Positions 8,577 to 16,462 are shown, numbered from the stretch's first letter. The stretch is 64,000 nucleotides of DNA from Chryseobacterium viscerum (GCF_002899945.2 NZ_PPEG02000003.1:186001-250000), one strand, 5' to 3'. Translations and numbers: made by a program. The notes: generated from the sequence alone by a model not told the origin.

Positions 8577-9815
8577 ATGAGAATATTAATCATAGGTGAA
8601 GGCGGTAGAGAATCTGCTTTAGCGGCAAAGCTTCAGAATGACTCAAGAATTTCTAAAATGTTTTTTGCCAACGGGAATGCTACTACCGATGTAATAGGGA
8701 AAAATGTTCATTTATCAGAAATCAAAGAACTTAGAGATTTCGCTATTAAAGAAAAGGTTGATCTTACGATTGTAGGTCCTGAAGCTCCTCTTGTAGCGGG
8801 CTTAAAGGACGAGTTTAAAAAACACGATCTTAAAGTTTTCGGCCCTACCCAAAAAGTAGCAAGTCTGGAAGGAAGTAAAGCTTTCTCTAAGAAGTTTATG
8901 CAGACCTATGATATCAAAACAGCTAAAGCTGTGGTATTTGATTCATATAACGAAGCTATAGAGTATGTAAAGACACAGCAGTATCCTTTAGTTGTTAAAG
9001 CAAGCGGATTAGCTGGCGGGAAAGGTGTTGTGATCTGTGATACTCTGGAAGAAGCTGAAGCTACGATCCATGATTTCATGATCAGAAGAATTTATGGTGA
9101 TGCTGGTATTCGTTTAGTTATTGAAGAATATTTACAAGGTTTTGAAGCTTCTATCATTGCTTTCTCTAACGGGGAGAAATTATTCCCATGTGTAGCAGCA
9201 AAAGATTATAAAAAAGCCGGAAACGGAGATACAGGACCTAATACAGGAGGTATGGGTTCAGTAGCACCAAGCCCGGAGTTTACTCAGGAGCATTATGCAG
9301 ATTTTGAGAAAAATATCTTAGAACCTACCATTACAGGTCTTAAGGCTGAAGGTTTCGGATTTAAAGGAATCATCTTCTTCGGATTGATGGTAACGAAAAA
9401 CGGAGCTTACCTTCTGGAATACAACATGAGATTCGGAGATCCTGAAACTCAGGTATTGATGGCGTTGATGGAAAACAATCTGTTGGATGTGATCCAGGAC
9501 TGTATGGACGGAAAAGATATTGAACTTAAATTTAAAGACGAAAAAGCAGTTTGTCTTGTAATGTGTTCAGGAGGTTATCCAAGAAATATCGAAATAGGTT
9601 TCGAAATTACAGGAGAAGATAAGCTGAAACATAGTAAACTATTATACGCAGGAGCTATCAGCAAAGGAGACAAAGTAGTTTCCAATGGGGGTAGAGTTCT
9701 GAACATTGTAGCTACAGGAGCTACTTTTGAAGATGCCCGCAAAAAAGTTTATGAAGACGCAAGTCATGTACATTTCGATTACGGCTTCTATAGAGAAGAC
9801 ATCGGAAAGTTTTAA
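8577..9815 (+). CDS. purD: Phosphoribosylamine-glycine ligase
   Basis: PurD (GAR synthetase) joins phosphoribosylamine and glycine with ATP. At 412 residues it is close to the usual 420. The N-terminal loop reads IIGEGGRESALA where the usual form is GSGGREHALA. The ATP-grasp domain shows VVKASGLAGGKGVVI near residue 140, GPNTGGMGSVAPSP near 215 and LLEYNMRFGDPETQ near 280, which holds the metal-binding residues. It has its own promoter and a terminator after the stop. Confidence 0.97.
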   Translation: MRILIIGEGGRESALAAKLQNDSRISKMFFANGNATTDVIGKNVHLSEIKELRDFAIKEKVDLTIVGPEAPLVAGLKDEFKKHDLKVFGPTQKVASLEGSKAFSKKFMQTYDIKTAKAVVFDSYNEAIEYVKTQQYPLVVKASGLAGGKGVVICDTLEEAEATIHDFMIRRIYGDAGIRLVIEEYLQGFEASIIAFSNGEKLFPCVAAKDYKKAGNGDTGPNTGGMGSVAPSPEFTQEHYADFEKNILEPTITGLKAEGFGFKGIIFFGLMVTKNGAYLLEYNMRFGDPETQVLMALMENNLLDVIQDCMDGKDIELKFKDEKAVCLVMCSGGYPRNIEIGFEITGEDKLKHSKLLYAGAISKGDKVVSNGGRVLNIVATGATFEDARKKVYEDASHVHFDYGFYREDIGKF

Positions 9816-9828
9816 TAAAAATCACGAA

Positions 9829-9860
9829 AAAAGATTTGGAGCTATTCCAAGTCTTTTTTT
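9829..9860 (+). terminator. Intrinsic terminator after purD
   Basis: AAAGATTTGGA, loop GCTA, TTCCAAGTCTTT (one G-T pair) is followed by a T-run, 14 bp after the purD stop. Confidence 0.8.
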
Positions 9861-9885
9861 GTAAAACAGTTAATATTATATAAGA

Positions 9886-9932
9886 TACTAGATTCCAGAC
9901 TTCAGAACAAAAATCTGAAATCTGATATCTTT
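9886..9932. repeat. AGAT/ATCT inverted repeat before guaA
   Basis: AGATTCCAGACTTCAGA (arm) and TCTGAAATCTGATATCT (arm) pair at most positions. A related copy lies before purM at 5060-5118. The element sits in the guaA leader, so it might also affect guaA expression. Confidence 0.55.
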
Positions 9933-9953
9933 CAAACAAATCAATTATCAAAA

Positions 9954-11483
9954 ATGAACAACGGTATTATTATTTTAGATTTCGGATCTCAGTACAACCA
10001 GCTTATCGGAAGAAGAATCCGTGAGATGGGGGTATACTCGGAAATCTTACCTTACAATACACCATTACAAGATATTTTAGCAAGACAGCCAAAAGGAATT
10101 ATCCTTTCCGGAGGACCAAGTTCTGTAAATGCAGACAATGCCCACTTGGTTGAAAAAGAATTATACGAACAGGGAATTCCTGTGTTGGGAATCTGCTACG
10201 GAATGCAGATGACAGCTCACCTTTTAGGAGGAAAAGTAAACAAAGGAGAAAAAGGAGAATACGGAAAAGCAAATCTTGAGATCATTAAAGAAAGTTCTTT
10301 ATTGAAAGGAGTTACTCAGAATTCTGTAGTTTGGATGAGCCACTTTGACGAAGTAGGAGATTTGCCTGCAGGTTTTGAATTAAATGCAAAATCAGGTGTT
10401 ATTGCTTCTATCTCGAACGAAGAAAGTAAGATCTACTGTGTTCAGTTCCACCCGGAAGTTTCTCATACAGAAGAAGGAGGGAAAATGCTTGAAAATTTCG
10501 TTTTCGGAATCTGTAACTCAGAGAAAAACTGGAAACTGACCAATTATATTGAAAAGACAGTTGAGGAAATCCGTGAGAAAGTAGGAGATAACAAAGTAAT
10601 CCTTGGACTTTCAGGAGGAGTAGATTCTTCTGTAGCGGCAGTTTTGATCCACAAAGCGATTGGTGACCAGTTGACTTGTATCTTCGTAGATACAGGATTA
10701 TTGAGAAAGAATGAAGGAGAAAAAGTAATGGGTCAGTATGGAGAACACTTCCATATGAACATCAAAATGGTGGATGCTAAAGAAAGATTCCTTACCAAAT
10801 TAGCTGGAGTAGATGATCCTGAAGCGAAGAGAAAAATTATTGGAAACGAATTTATCCATGTTTTTGATGAAGAATCTCACAAAATTGAAGGTGCTAAATT
10901 CCTTGCTCAAGGTACTATTTACCCTGACGTTATCGAAAGCCAGTCTGTAAACGGACCCTCTGCAGTAATCAAGTCTCACCACAACGTGGGAGGACTTCCT
11001 GAAGATATGGAATTCGAATTATTAGAGCCATTAAGAGAGCTTTTCAAAGACGAAGTAAGAAGAGTAGGAGAAGAATTAGGAATTCCTCACCACATGGTAT
11101 ACAGACACCCTTTCCCAGGTCCTGGATTAGGAATCAGAGTATTGGGAGCTGTAGATGCTGAAAAAGTGAAAATCCTTCAGGAAGCTGATGATATTTTCAT
11201 CGAAGAATTATACAAAAATGACCTTTACGAAAAAGTATCTCAGGCATTTGTAGTACTACTTCCAGTAAAATCTGTAGGAGTAATGGGAGACGAGAGAACT
11301 TACGAATACACAGCTGTAGTTCGTTCTGCCAACACCATCGACTTTATGACAGCCACATGGAGCAGACTTCCTTATGAGTTCCTTGATACTGTTTCCAGCA
11401 GAATCATCAACGAAGTAAGAGGAATCAACAGAGTAGCTTACGATATCTCAAGCAAACCACCTGCAACGATTGAGTGGGAATAA
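9954..11483 (+). CDS. guaA: GMP synthase (glutamine-hydrolysing)
   Basis: GuaA aminates XMP to GMP with glutamine and ATP. The 509-residue protein has an N-terminal class I glutamine amidotransferase domain with nucleophile C81 in LGICYGMQ and the His/Glu pair in FHPEVSH near residue 170. The ATP pyrophosphatase domain follows with the PP-loop LSGGVDSSVAA near residue 220, and the C-terminal dimerisation domain carries RHPFPGPGLGIR and ends with TIEWE, as usual. A terminator lies on each side of the gene, so it is probably monocistronic. Confidence 0.98.
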   Translation: MNNGIIILDFGSQYNQLIGRRIREMGVYSEILPYNTPLQDILARQPKGIILSGGPSSVNADNAHLVEKELYEQGIPVLGICYGMQMTAHLLGGKVNKGEKGEYGKANLEIIKESSLLKGVTQNSVVWMSHFDEVGDLPAGFELNAKSGVIASISNEESKIYCVQFHPEVSHTEEGGKMLENFVFGICNSEKNWKLTNYIEKTVEEIREKVGDNKVILGLSGGVDSSVAAVLIHKAIGDQLTCIFVDTGLLRKNEGEKVMGQYGEHFHMNIKMVDAKERFLTKLAGVDDPEAKRKIIGNEFIHVFDEESHKIEGAKFLAQGTIYPDVIESQSVNGPSAVIKSHHNVGGLPEDMEFELLEPLRELFKDEVRRVGEELGIPHHMVYRHPFPGPGLGIRVLGAVDAEKVKILQEADDIFIEELYKNDLYEKVSQAFVVLLPVKSVGVMGDERTYEYTAVVRSANTIDFMTATWSRLPYEFLDTVSSRIINEVRGINRVAYDISSKPPATIEWE

Positions 11484-11508
11484 TTTTTGACTTGAATTTA
11501 AAATATTA

Positions 11509-11535
11509 ATCCTGCCCGTTTGGGTGGGATTTTTG
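11509..11535 (+). terminator. Intrinsic terminator after guaA
   Basis: ATCCTGCCC, loop GTTT, GGGTGGGAT (all nine positions pair, two as G-T) followed by TTTTT. It separates guaA from the convergent minus-strand cassette. Confidence 0.8.
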
Positions 11536-11838
11536 TTAAGATTGATAATCTGAGAAAATTGTAGAATAATCTTCACTGAAAAAAAACATTCTAGCCATTC
11601 CATCATATCTTGCAATGACAAACTTGATGTTTTCATGAGATTGCTGTTTTATGAGACAAAAGTCATCATGAATTTTTTGTGTTAGGTTCTTTATATCTTC
11701 AGTTCTAGCCATATCATTTCTAAATTTATACAAACTAATTAAATCATCTATTGGTAAGGGACGATCAGTAAATGAAATTTCAAATCTTTCCATTTCTGTA
11801 TCATATTCCCGAATTTTTTGATAAATCAACTTTTCCAT
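11536..11838 (-). CDS. Hypothetical 100-residue protein, end of accessory cassette
   Basis: A 100-residue soluble, charged protein with no signal peptide or membrane segment (starts MEKLIYQKIREYDTEMERF). No family is recognised. It begins with a helix-like heptad region and ends with a mixed alpha/beta part (FVIARYDGMARMFFFSEDY). It is the last of five minus-strand ORFs (13774 down to 11536), spaced 38 bp after the truncated membrane-protein copy. The size and setting recall immunity or accessory proteins of small cassettes, but no toxin is visible, so this remains a guess. Confidence 0.6.
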   Translation of the reverse strand: MEKLIYQKIREYDTEMERFEISFTDRPLPIDDLISLYKFRNDMARTEDIKNLTQKIHDDFCLIKQQSHENIKFVIARYDGMARMFFFSEDYSTIFSDYQS

Positions 11839-11876
11839 AATTTATAATATAAATGCTGTGTGTTTGAAGAAATCTA

Positions 11877-12092
11877 TTAAAATTGTTTTAATGAAAAAAC
11901 GATGAGTAAGATATTGATAGTAATTAATAGACAAGAGATCAGCTTGAATAGAATCGTGGTTACATATGGATAAAATTTCATAATTATTGTGGCTGCGTTT
12001 TTATGGGCTAAAAGTAGATACTTGGTTTCACTTAAATTGTTTATATGAATTTTAGCTTTCTGAACTGACCGTAGCTGATATAAATAAGCCAC
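11877..12092 (-). pseudogene. Truncated duplicate of the 93-residue membrane protein
   Basis: The open frame would begin with GTG at 12092, inside the end of the 248-residue gene (52-bp overlap), or with an internal ATG at 11981. Its C-terminal 25 residues (ILFKLISCLLITINILLI then SLKQF) closely match those of the protein at 12811-13092 (ILFKLVYCLLIALNILLI then SLKQF), and similarity reaches back to an ETK motif. The copy lacks the first membrane segment present in the other. I read it as a 5'-truncated remnant of a tandem duplication; it could still encode a one-helix membrane peptide. Confidence 0.6.
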
Positions 12093-12787
12093 TCTCTTAG
12101 AATCTCTCTTAATTCGTAAGTGAAAATTTCATGAACTGCTACCTTCTGAGAGATATTTTCTATTGATGAATACATCTCGCTGATAGTTAAAGAAAGTTGA
12201 TGATCAGAAGTTGTTGGTTCAAACGTAATCTTACTTCTTGCTTCAATGTGCAGGATGATCTTATTGAGTATATCAGGATGGGTGTTATTAAGAAAAACAG
12301 CAAGATCTCCGCTTAATTGATGTGAAGGCTGTGTGGACTTTACAACATGTATTTTTCTTTCATTTATATATTCATCGTAAAAGTCTAAATGATGTTTTTG
12401 CAAGGTTAAATTTTGGTCTTCCAGAAACAAATTACGGTGTAAATGTTTTCTCCATTCCAAAATAATTTCTTTGAAGTCTTGTGTGGGAATAATAAGGTCT
12501 GGTTCATAATCAGCATTTTTATAAAAATGATCATCTTCTTGATAAAATAGTGTACGGTCATAAGAAATTCTGGCAAGCATCATTCCTTGTGTTATATAAT
12601 GGGTCTCTCCTTTATCAGGAGAATCATGAAGATTGATTAGGCTAAGTAATGATTCTGATTCATAAAAAGATCTGAATTCAGACATAAAGCCGTCTAGTAC
12701 AGGTATAGCAGAAGCCATCACTTTAAATTGATTCAGATGTATCCTTCTTTTTCCAAATTGTATTTTATATTTAGCTATAATATCCAT
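12041..12787 (-). CDS. Hypothetical 248-residue protein of accessory cassette
   Basis: A 248-residue soluble protein without signal peptide, starting with ATG 23 bp after the 93-residue membrane gene. It begins MDIIAKYKIQFGKRRIHL and is rich in His, Asp, Glu and aromatic residues. A DFKEIILEWRKHL helix lies near residue 107. A second helix-rich region (EIFTYELREILREWLIY) is near the C-terminus. No catalytic motif or family is recognised. It is flanked on both sides by related small membrane proteins, which suggests that it works at or with the membrane partner. Function unknown. Confidence 0.72.
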   Translation of the reverse strand: MDIIAKYKIQFGKRRIHLNQFKVMASAIPVLDGFMSEFRSFYESESLLSLINLHDSPDKGETHYITQGMMLARISYDRTLFYQEDDHFYKNADYEPDLIIPTQDFKEIILEWRKHLHRNLFLEDQNLTLQKHHLDFYDEYINERKIHVVKSTQPSHQLSGDLAVFLNNTHPDILNKIILHIEARSKITFEPTTSDHQLSLTISEMYSSIENISQKVAVHEIFTYELREILREWLIYISYGQFRKLKFI

Positions 12788-12810
12788 TTGAATTTTTGCT
12801 TATTTTTTTG

Positions 12811-13092
12811 TTAAAATTGTTTTAATGAAGTAATGATCAGTAAAATATTTAAAGCAATTAATAAGCAATATACCAGCTTGAATAGGATATGTTTATGAAA
12901 AATAGCATAATTTAAAAACACTGCTCCCATTAAATAAAAATAAACAAGACTTTTCGTTTCCTGAGGTTTGATTTCAGATACTGAAAACAGGTTTAAGTTA
13001 TGTGAAAGATTGGTTGCTGAGTCTGGATAAAAAATTATTACAATAAAAATAATTGGGATACTTACAGCTAAGGTTAGTGCATAAGGCTTCAT
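12811..13092 (-). CDS. Hypothetical 93-residue membrane protein, intact paralog
   Basis: This protein has about three hydrophobic segments: residues 5-22 (LTLAVSIPIIFIVIIFY), about 50-65 (VYFYLMGAVFLNYAIF) and about 70-88 (ILFKLVYCLLIALNILLI). No family is recognised. It is the second gene of the minus-strand cassette, 28 bp after the 217-residue gene and 23 bp before the 248-residue gene. A truncated copy lies at 11877-12092, and the DNA of the two copies is visibly alike from the stop codon inward. Confidence 0.65.
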   Translation of the reverse strand: MKPYALTLAVSIPIIFIVIIFYPDSATNLSHNLNLFSVSEIKPQETKSLVYFYLMGAVFLNYAIFHKHILFKLVYCLLIALNILLIITSLKQF

Positions 13093-13120
13093 TGATCAAT
13101 AAAGGTTTTAAAAAGATGTT

Positions 13121-13774
13121 TTAATTTGAGGAAAACAAGGGCTCAAAAGAATGATAATAGGTGTTTTCTTTCCAGTTGAATTTCATACTTATTTCGTCAT
13201 TATTTAGAAAATCTCTCAACGAATAATCCTCATCCTGAAAATAAATTTCCTCGATAGAATCATCTTCTTTATATTTAAATTGAATATTAGGAATGGTTTC
13301 GTTTTGGAATTCATCATCAAATACAGAAGGGTCACCATAAAAATTTTTAAATTTATCAGTTATAAGACCTGTCATTAAATCTATTGCGCATCCGGCTAAT
13401 TTTCTATTTCTATCATCAAATACAAAAATACCTTTGCCAAACAGACTGCCATTACGATAAAATATATACTCCCATTGAGCCTCTCCTTTATTGTTCTTTT
13501 CTTTATTATAATAAAATGTCCAAGGCTTGCCAAATGATCCAATATCTATGTGATTAGTAATGACTTCCGGTAATTGGTCTTCCGAAGAAAGATAGATTTC
13601 ACCTCCTAATTGTTCAATTTGCTTTGTTCTATAGTTTTTTGAAAACCGCTCTATTTTTTTAAGCTCGTTAGTAGTAGAATCATAAATTAAACAGTTAAAT
13701 TCTGAAAGCCTATGAAGTTGTTCTTTTGGTATTTCAATAGTATTTTCATCAGTGTATTTTATGTAAGTACCCAC
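13121..13774 (-). CDS. Hypothetical 217-residue protein, first gene of cassette
   Basis: A 217-residue acidic, soluble protein. The start is a GTG at 13774 because an in-frame TAA lies 15 bp upstream and the next Met is far inside. It looks beta-rich, with many aromatic and charged residues (WEYIFYRNGSLFGKGIFVF, YSLRDFLNNDEISMKF). No signal peptide, membrane segment or known motif is seen. It is divergently oriented to the GNAT-nitrilase gene, with a 54-bp shared upstream region of high AT content. Function unknown; a role with the downstream membrane protein is inferred only from operon order. Confidence 0.7.
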   Translation of the reverse strand: MGTYIKYTDENTIEIPKEQLHRLSEFNCLIYDSTTNELKKIERFSKNYRTKQIEQLGGEIYLSSEDQLPEVITNHIDIGSFGKPWTFYYNKEKNNKGEAQWEYIFYRNGSLFGKGIFVFDDRNRKLAGCAIDLMTGLITDKFKNFYGDPSVFDDEFQNETIPNIQFKYKEDDSIEEIYFQDEDYSLRDFLNNDEISMKFNWKENTYYHSFEPLFSSN

Positions 13775-13828
13775 TTCTATTATATTTTCTTAATTATTTT
13801 TCCTTAAATTTAAGTAAAATTATATCAA

Positions 13829-15337
13829 ATGCAAATAGAAACGAGACCCCTGACTGTTCAGGATTATGATGAATTGGTTGTGACAATGAAAAGGGCGTAT
13901 CCTCAGATGTCTGAATCTATCTGGTCTAAAAAAAGTATAGAAAAACTTACGAGAATATTTCCTAAAGGTCAGATTTGTATCACCGTAGACGGGAAATTAG
14001 CTGCTGTAGCGCTGTCCATTATCGTGAATTATGACGAATTTGGGGACGACCACACCTATGTTGATATTACAGGAAATTATACATTCAATACCCATTTATC
14101 AACAGGAAATGTATTGTACGGAATAGAAGTGTTTGTTGATCCGGAATTCCGGGAGCTGCGTCTGGGAAGAAGATTGTATGATGCCAGAAAAGAATTGTGT
14201 GAGCTGCTCAATCTAAAATCAATTATTCTGGGAGGAAGAATTCCGAACTATCATAAATATAGTGATGAGCTTTCTCCAAGAGAATATATCCGAAGAGTAA
14301 GAGATAAGGAAATTTATGACCCTGTGCTGTCTTTCCAGCTTTCCAATAACTTCCTTCCTATAAAGATTCTGAAAAAATATCTTCCCGAAGATGAATCATC
14401 ATTGGAAAATGCTGTTTTGCTGCAGTGGAACAATATCTATTACAGCAAAAAGCCCAATACGATGCAGGATAGTATTATCCGCTTAGGATTGGTACAATGG
14501 CAGATGAGGCATTTTAAAAATATTGATGCTTTTTATGAGCAGGTAGAGTTCTTTGTTAATGTAATGGGAGACTATAAATCAGACTTTGTTCTTTTCCCGG
14601 AACTTTTCAATACACCACTTTTAGCCCCTTTCAATAAGCTTTCAGAAAGAGACAGTATGATCGAGCTAGCTAAATTAAGTGAAGAAATAAAAAATAAAAT
14701 TTCTGAACTGGCGATCAGTTATAATGTCAATATTATTTCCGGAAGCATGCCTGTTTTTGATCATGATAATAATGATTTGTATAATGTCAGCTACCTGTTG
14801 CACCGTGATGGGCGTATTGATGAATACCGAAAAATCCATATCACTCCGAACGAAAAAAAATATTACGGAATGAAAGGAGGAAACGAGATCAAAGTTTTTG
14901 ATACCGACTGCGGAAAAATAGGACTTGTGATCTGCTATGACGTAGAATTTCCAGAATTACCAAGAATTCTGGCCGACCAGGGAATGAAGGTTCTTTTTGT
15001 TCCTTACCTTACAGATACGCAAAATGCCTATATCAGGGTGCGTCACTGTGCTGCTGCGAGAGCAATTGAAAATGAATGTTATGTAGCTATTGCGGGTTGT
15101 GTGGGTAACCTGCCGGGAGTAAACAATATGGATATCCAGTTCGGGCAGGCTGCGGTATTTACCCCTTCAGACTTTGCCTTTCCTTCTAATGCTGTAAAAG
15201 GAGAAGCTACTCCCAATACAGAAATGACTTTAATTGTGGATGTTGATTTAAATTTACTGAAAGACCTTCATCACAACGGTTCTGTTCAGGTGATGAATGA
15301 CAGAAGGAAAGACCTCTATGAAACCTATCTTAAATAA
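13829..15337 (+). CDS. GNAT acetyltransferase fused to carbon-nitrogen hydrolase
   Basis: A 502-residue fusion. Residues 1-170 form a GNAT N-acetyltransferase domain with the acetyl-CoA loop region ELRLGRRLYDARKEL. Residues about 215-500 form a nitrilase-superfamily amidohydrolase with the Glu-Lys-Cys triad visible in VLFPELFNTP, YRKIHITPNEKKYYG and GLVICYDVEFPEL. Such fusions are known in Bacteroidota and elsewhere, and the combination suggests acylation and deacylation of an amide metabolite. Substrate is unknown. It is followed by a strong terminator and is separate from the peptide genes on the other strand. Confidence 0.9.
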   Translation: MQIETRPLTVQDYDELVVTMKRAYPQMSESIWSKKSIEKLTRIFPKGQICITVDGKLAAVALSIIVNYDEFGDDHTYVDITGNYTFNTHLSTGNVLYGIEVFVDPEFRELRLGRRLYDARKELCELLNLKSIILGGRIPNYHKYSDELSPREYIRRVRDKEIYDPVLSFQLSNNFLPIKILKKYLPEDESSLENAVLLQWNNIYYSKKPNTMQDSIIRLGLVQWQMRHFKNIDAFYEQVEFFVNVMGDYKSDFVLFPELFNTPLLAPFNKLSERDSMIELAKLSEEIKNKISELAISYNVNIISGSMPVFDHDNNDLYNVSYLLHRDGRIDEYRKIHITPNEKKYYGMKGGNEIKVFDTDCGKIGLVICYDVEFPELPRILADQGMKVLFVPYLTDTQNAYIRVRHCAAARAIENECYVAIAGCVGNLPGVNNMDIQFGQAAVFTPSDFAFPSNAVKGEATPNTEMTLIVDVDLNLLKDLHHNGSVQVMNDRRKDLYETYLK

Positions 15338-15338
15338 C

Positions 15339-15366
15339 AAAACAGAATGCGAAAGCATTCTGTTTT
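15339..15366 (+). terminator. Intrinsic terminator after GNAT-nitrilase
   Basis: AAAACAGAATGC, loop GAAA, GCATTCTGTTTT: a perfect 12-bp stem ending in a T-rich tract. The symmetry means it can also serve the minus-strand peptide gene that ends at 15397. Confidence 0.85.
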
Positions 15367-15396
15367 ATTTTACCTAAAATTTAATGAAGTATTTTA

Positions 15397-15579
15397 TTAA
15401 TACTCAGGAGGAGTACCTGTACCAGGACAGATTACATCAGGACACATGAAATCTTGACATACTGGTCTTCCATCAGTAGGGCAGCAATCATAAGTACACT
15501 TTTTATTGGTAGAGATTCCGTTTCCTGAAATTCCTTTTAATTGTTCTCTTGAAAGTTTGTTGTTACGTGAATTTTTCAT
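15397..15579 (-). CDS. RiPP-like six-cysteine peptide, copy 1
   Basis: A 60-residue peptide with the leader-like segment NNKLSREQLKGISGNGI (residues 6-22) and a cysteine-rich core. Cysteines lie at 28, 32, 33, 41, 46 and 51, with PTDGRP between the third and fourth. The leader, with LSREQLK and a Gly-containing end, resembles double-glycine leaders and, from memory, the Chryseobacterium leader of proteins annotated as bacteriocin-like. It is 81 bp downstream of a paralog with identical cysteine spacing. No protease, ABC transporter or modifying enzyme lies nearby, so export and maturation would have to be encoded elsewhere. Function as bacteriocin or signal is inference. Confidence 0.8.
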   Translation of the reverse strand: MKNSRNNKLSREQLKGISGNGISTNKKCTYDCCPTDGRPVCQDFMCPDVICPGTGTPPEY

Positions 15580-15660
15580 TTGAATATTTTTTGATTAAGT
15601 ATAGTGGTATGCAATAAAAACCGATTTTTTATCACTTTTATTGTTGTTTACCGGAGTAAA

Positions 15661-15825
15661 TTACATGTACTGAGGACATACTACCGCAGGGCAGATCAGT
15701 CTTGGGCATCTTGGTCTTCCATCCGTAGGGCAGCATTGGTTAGAGCAGTTTCCGATAATGATTCCGCTTCCTGCAATCCCTTTTAATTGTTCTCTTGAAA
15801 GTTTGTTGTTACGTAAATTTTTCAT
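15661..15825 (-). CDS. RiPP-like six-cysteine peptide, copy 2
   Basis: Read directly from the minus strand: ATG at 15825 to TAA at 15661, 54 residues. Residues 6-22 (NNKLSREQLKGIAGSGI) differ from copy 1 at only two positions. Cysteines at 27, 31, 32, 40, 45 and 50 have the same spacing as copy 1 (C-x3-CC-x7-C-x4-C-x4-C), with CCPTDGRP shared, while the rest of the core differs and ends in PQYM. Strong conservation of leader over core is typical of RiPP precursor families. The upstream minus-strand DNA is very AT-rich with only a weak TATATTTA element, and no Shine-Dalgarno sequence is evident. Confidence 0.78.
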   Translation of the reverse strand: MKNLRNNKLSREQLKGIAGSGIIIGNCSNQCCPTDGRPRCPRLICPAVVCPQYM

Positions 15826-16007
15826 GTCTAATACTTTTGTTTTATTTGTACGCTGTAAATATATATAATTATATTAAATTTTGTCACTAATTGTTGATTT
15901 TTGTTATTATGGTTGTTATTTTATCTATAAAATACAGATTATTGGTTTGAATTTTTAACATATGCTTTAAAATCATTATATTTATTCATTAATAAAAATT
16001 AAAAACT

Positions 16008-16217
16008 ATGCAAAAAGGAATTGTAAAATGGTATAATGTAGAAAAAGGCTACGGCTTTATCATCCCGGAAGGAAGAGAAGATGCTATTTTTTGTCACCAT
16101 TCGGCTATTGCCAGCTCTTCGAAATTTTTGTCAGAAGGGCAAATTGTAGAATTTCGTATTGTACAGGGAAACAAGGGAGCACAAGCAGAAAATGTGAGAG
16201 TTGTAGATAGCAACTAA
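16008..16217 (+). CDS. Cold-shock domain protein, divergent RNP2
   Basis: A 69-residue single cold-shock domain, an RNA/ssDNA-binding OB fold. It starts MQKGIVKWYNVEKGYGFI with the RNP1 motif KGYGFI intact. The RNP2 position reads AIFCHHSAI where VFVHxSAI is usual, so this copy is somewhat divergent. It lies 38 bp upstream of a second cold-shock gene in the same direction. The 5' region from 15826 is long and AT-rich, as expected for a regulated cold-shock mRNA leader. Confidence 0.92.
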   Translation: MQKGIVKWYNVEKGYGFIIPEGREDAIFCHHSAIASSSKFLSEGQIVEFRIVQGNKGAQAENVRVVDSN

Positions 16218-16255
16218 AATAAACAGAGTTCAAAATCACGAAAAATAATAAATAA

Positions 16256-16462
16256 ATGATAGGTACAGTTAAATGGTATAACCAAACAAAAGGATATGGC
16301 TTTATTGCTCCTGATGGTGGAGGGGCAGATGTTTTTGTTCATAACTCCGCCTTAAAAGCGGCTGGATTAGTAACGTTATCCGAAGGAGAGAGAGTTTCAT
16401 TTGAAATTGTTACATCAAAAACAGGGAAATTGGAAGCAAGTAATTTAAGTTTACCATCGTAA
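16256..16462 (+). CDS. Cold-shock domain protein
   Basis: A 68-residue CspA-like protein with canonical RNP1 (KGYGFI) and RNP2 (DVFVHNSAL). It binds single-stranded RNA and DNA and probably acts as an RNA chaperone in the cytosol. It is the second of two tandem cold-shock genes and ends before a strong terminator, so the pair is probably one transcript. The two proteins are clearly related but not recent duplicates. Confidence 0.95.
   Translation: MIGTVKWYNQTKGYGFIAPDGGGADVFVHNSALKAAGLVTLSEGERVSFEIVTSKTGKLEASNLSLPS

Noticed and set aside
11877..12787. Reading the 248-aa and 71-aa ORFs as one frameshifted gene
   Set aside because: The 71-aa frame matches the separate upstream 93-aa membrane gene, not an extension of the 248-aa protein, so truncation of a duplicate is the better explanation.
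15604..15786. 60-codon plus-strand ORF across the second peptide gene
   Set aside because: Antisense to the peptide whose leader and cysteine spacing are conserved in the paralog.
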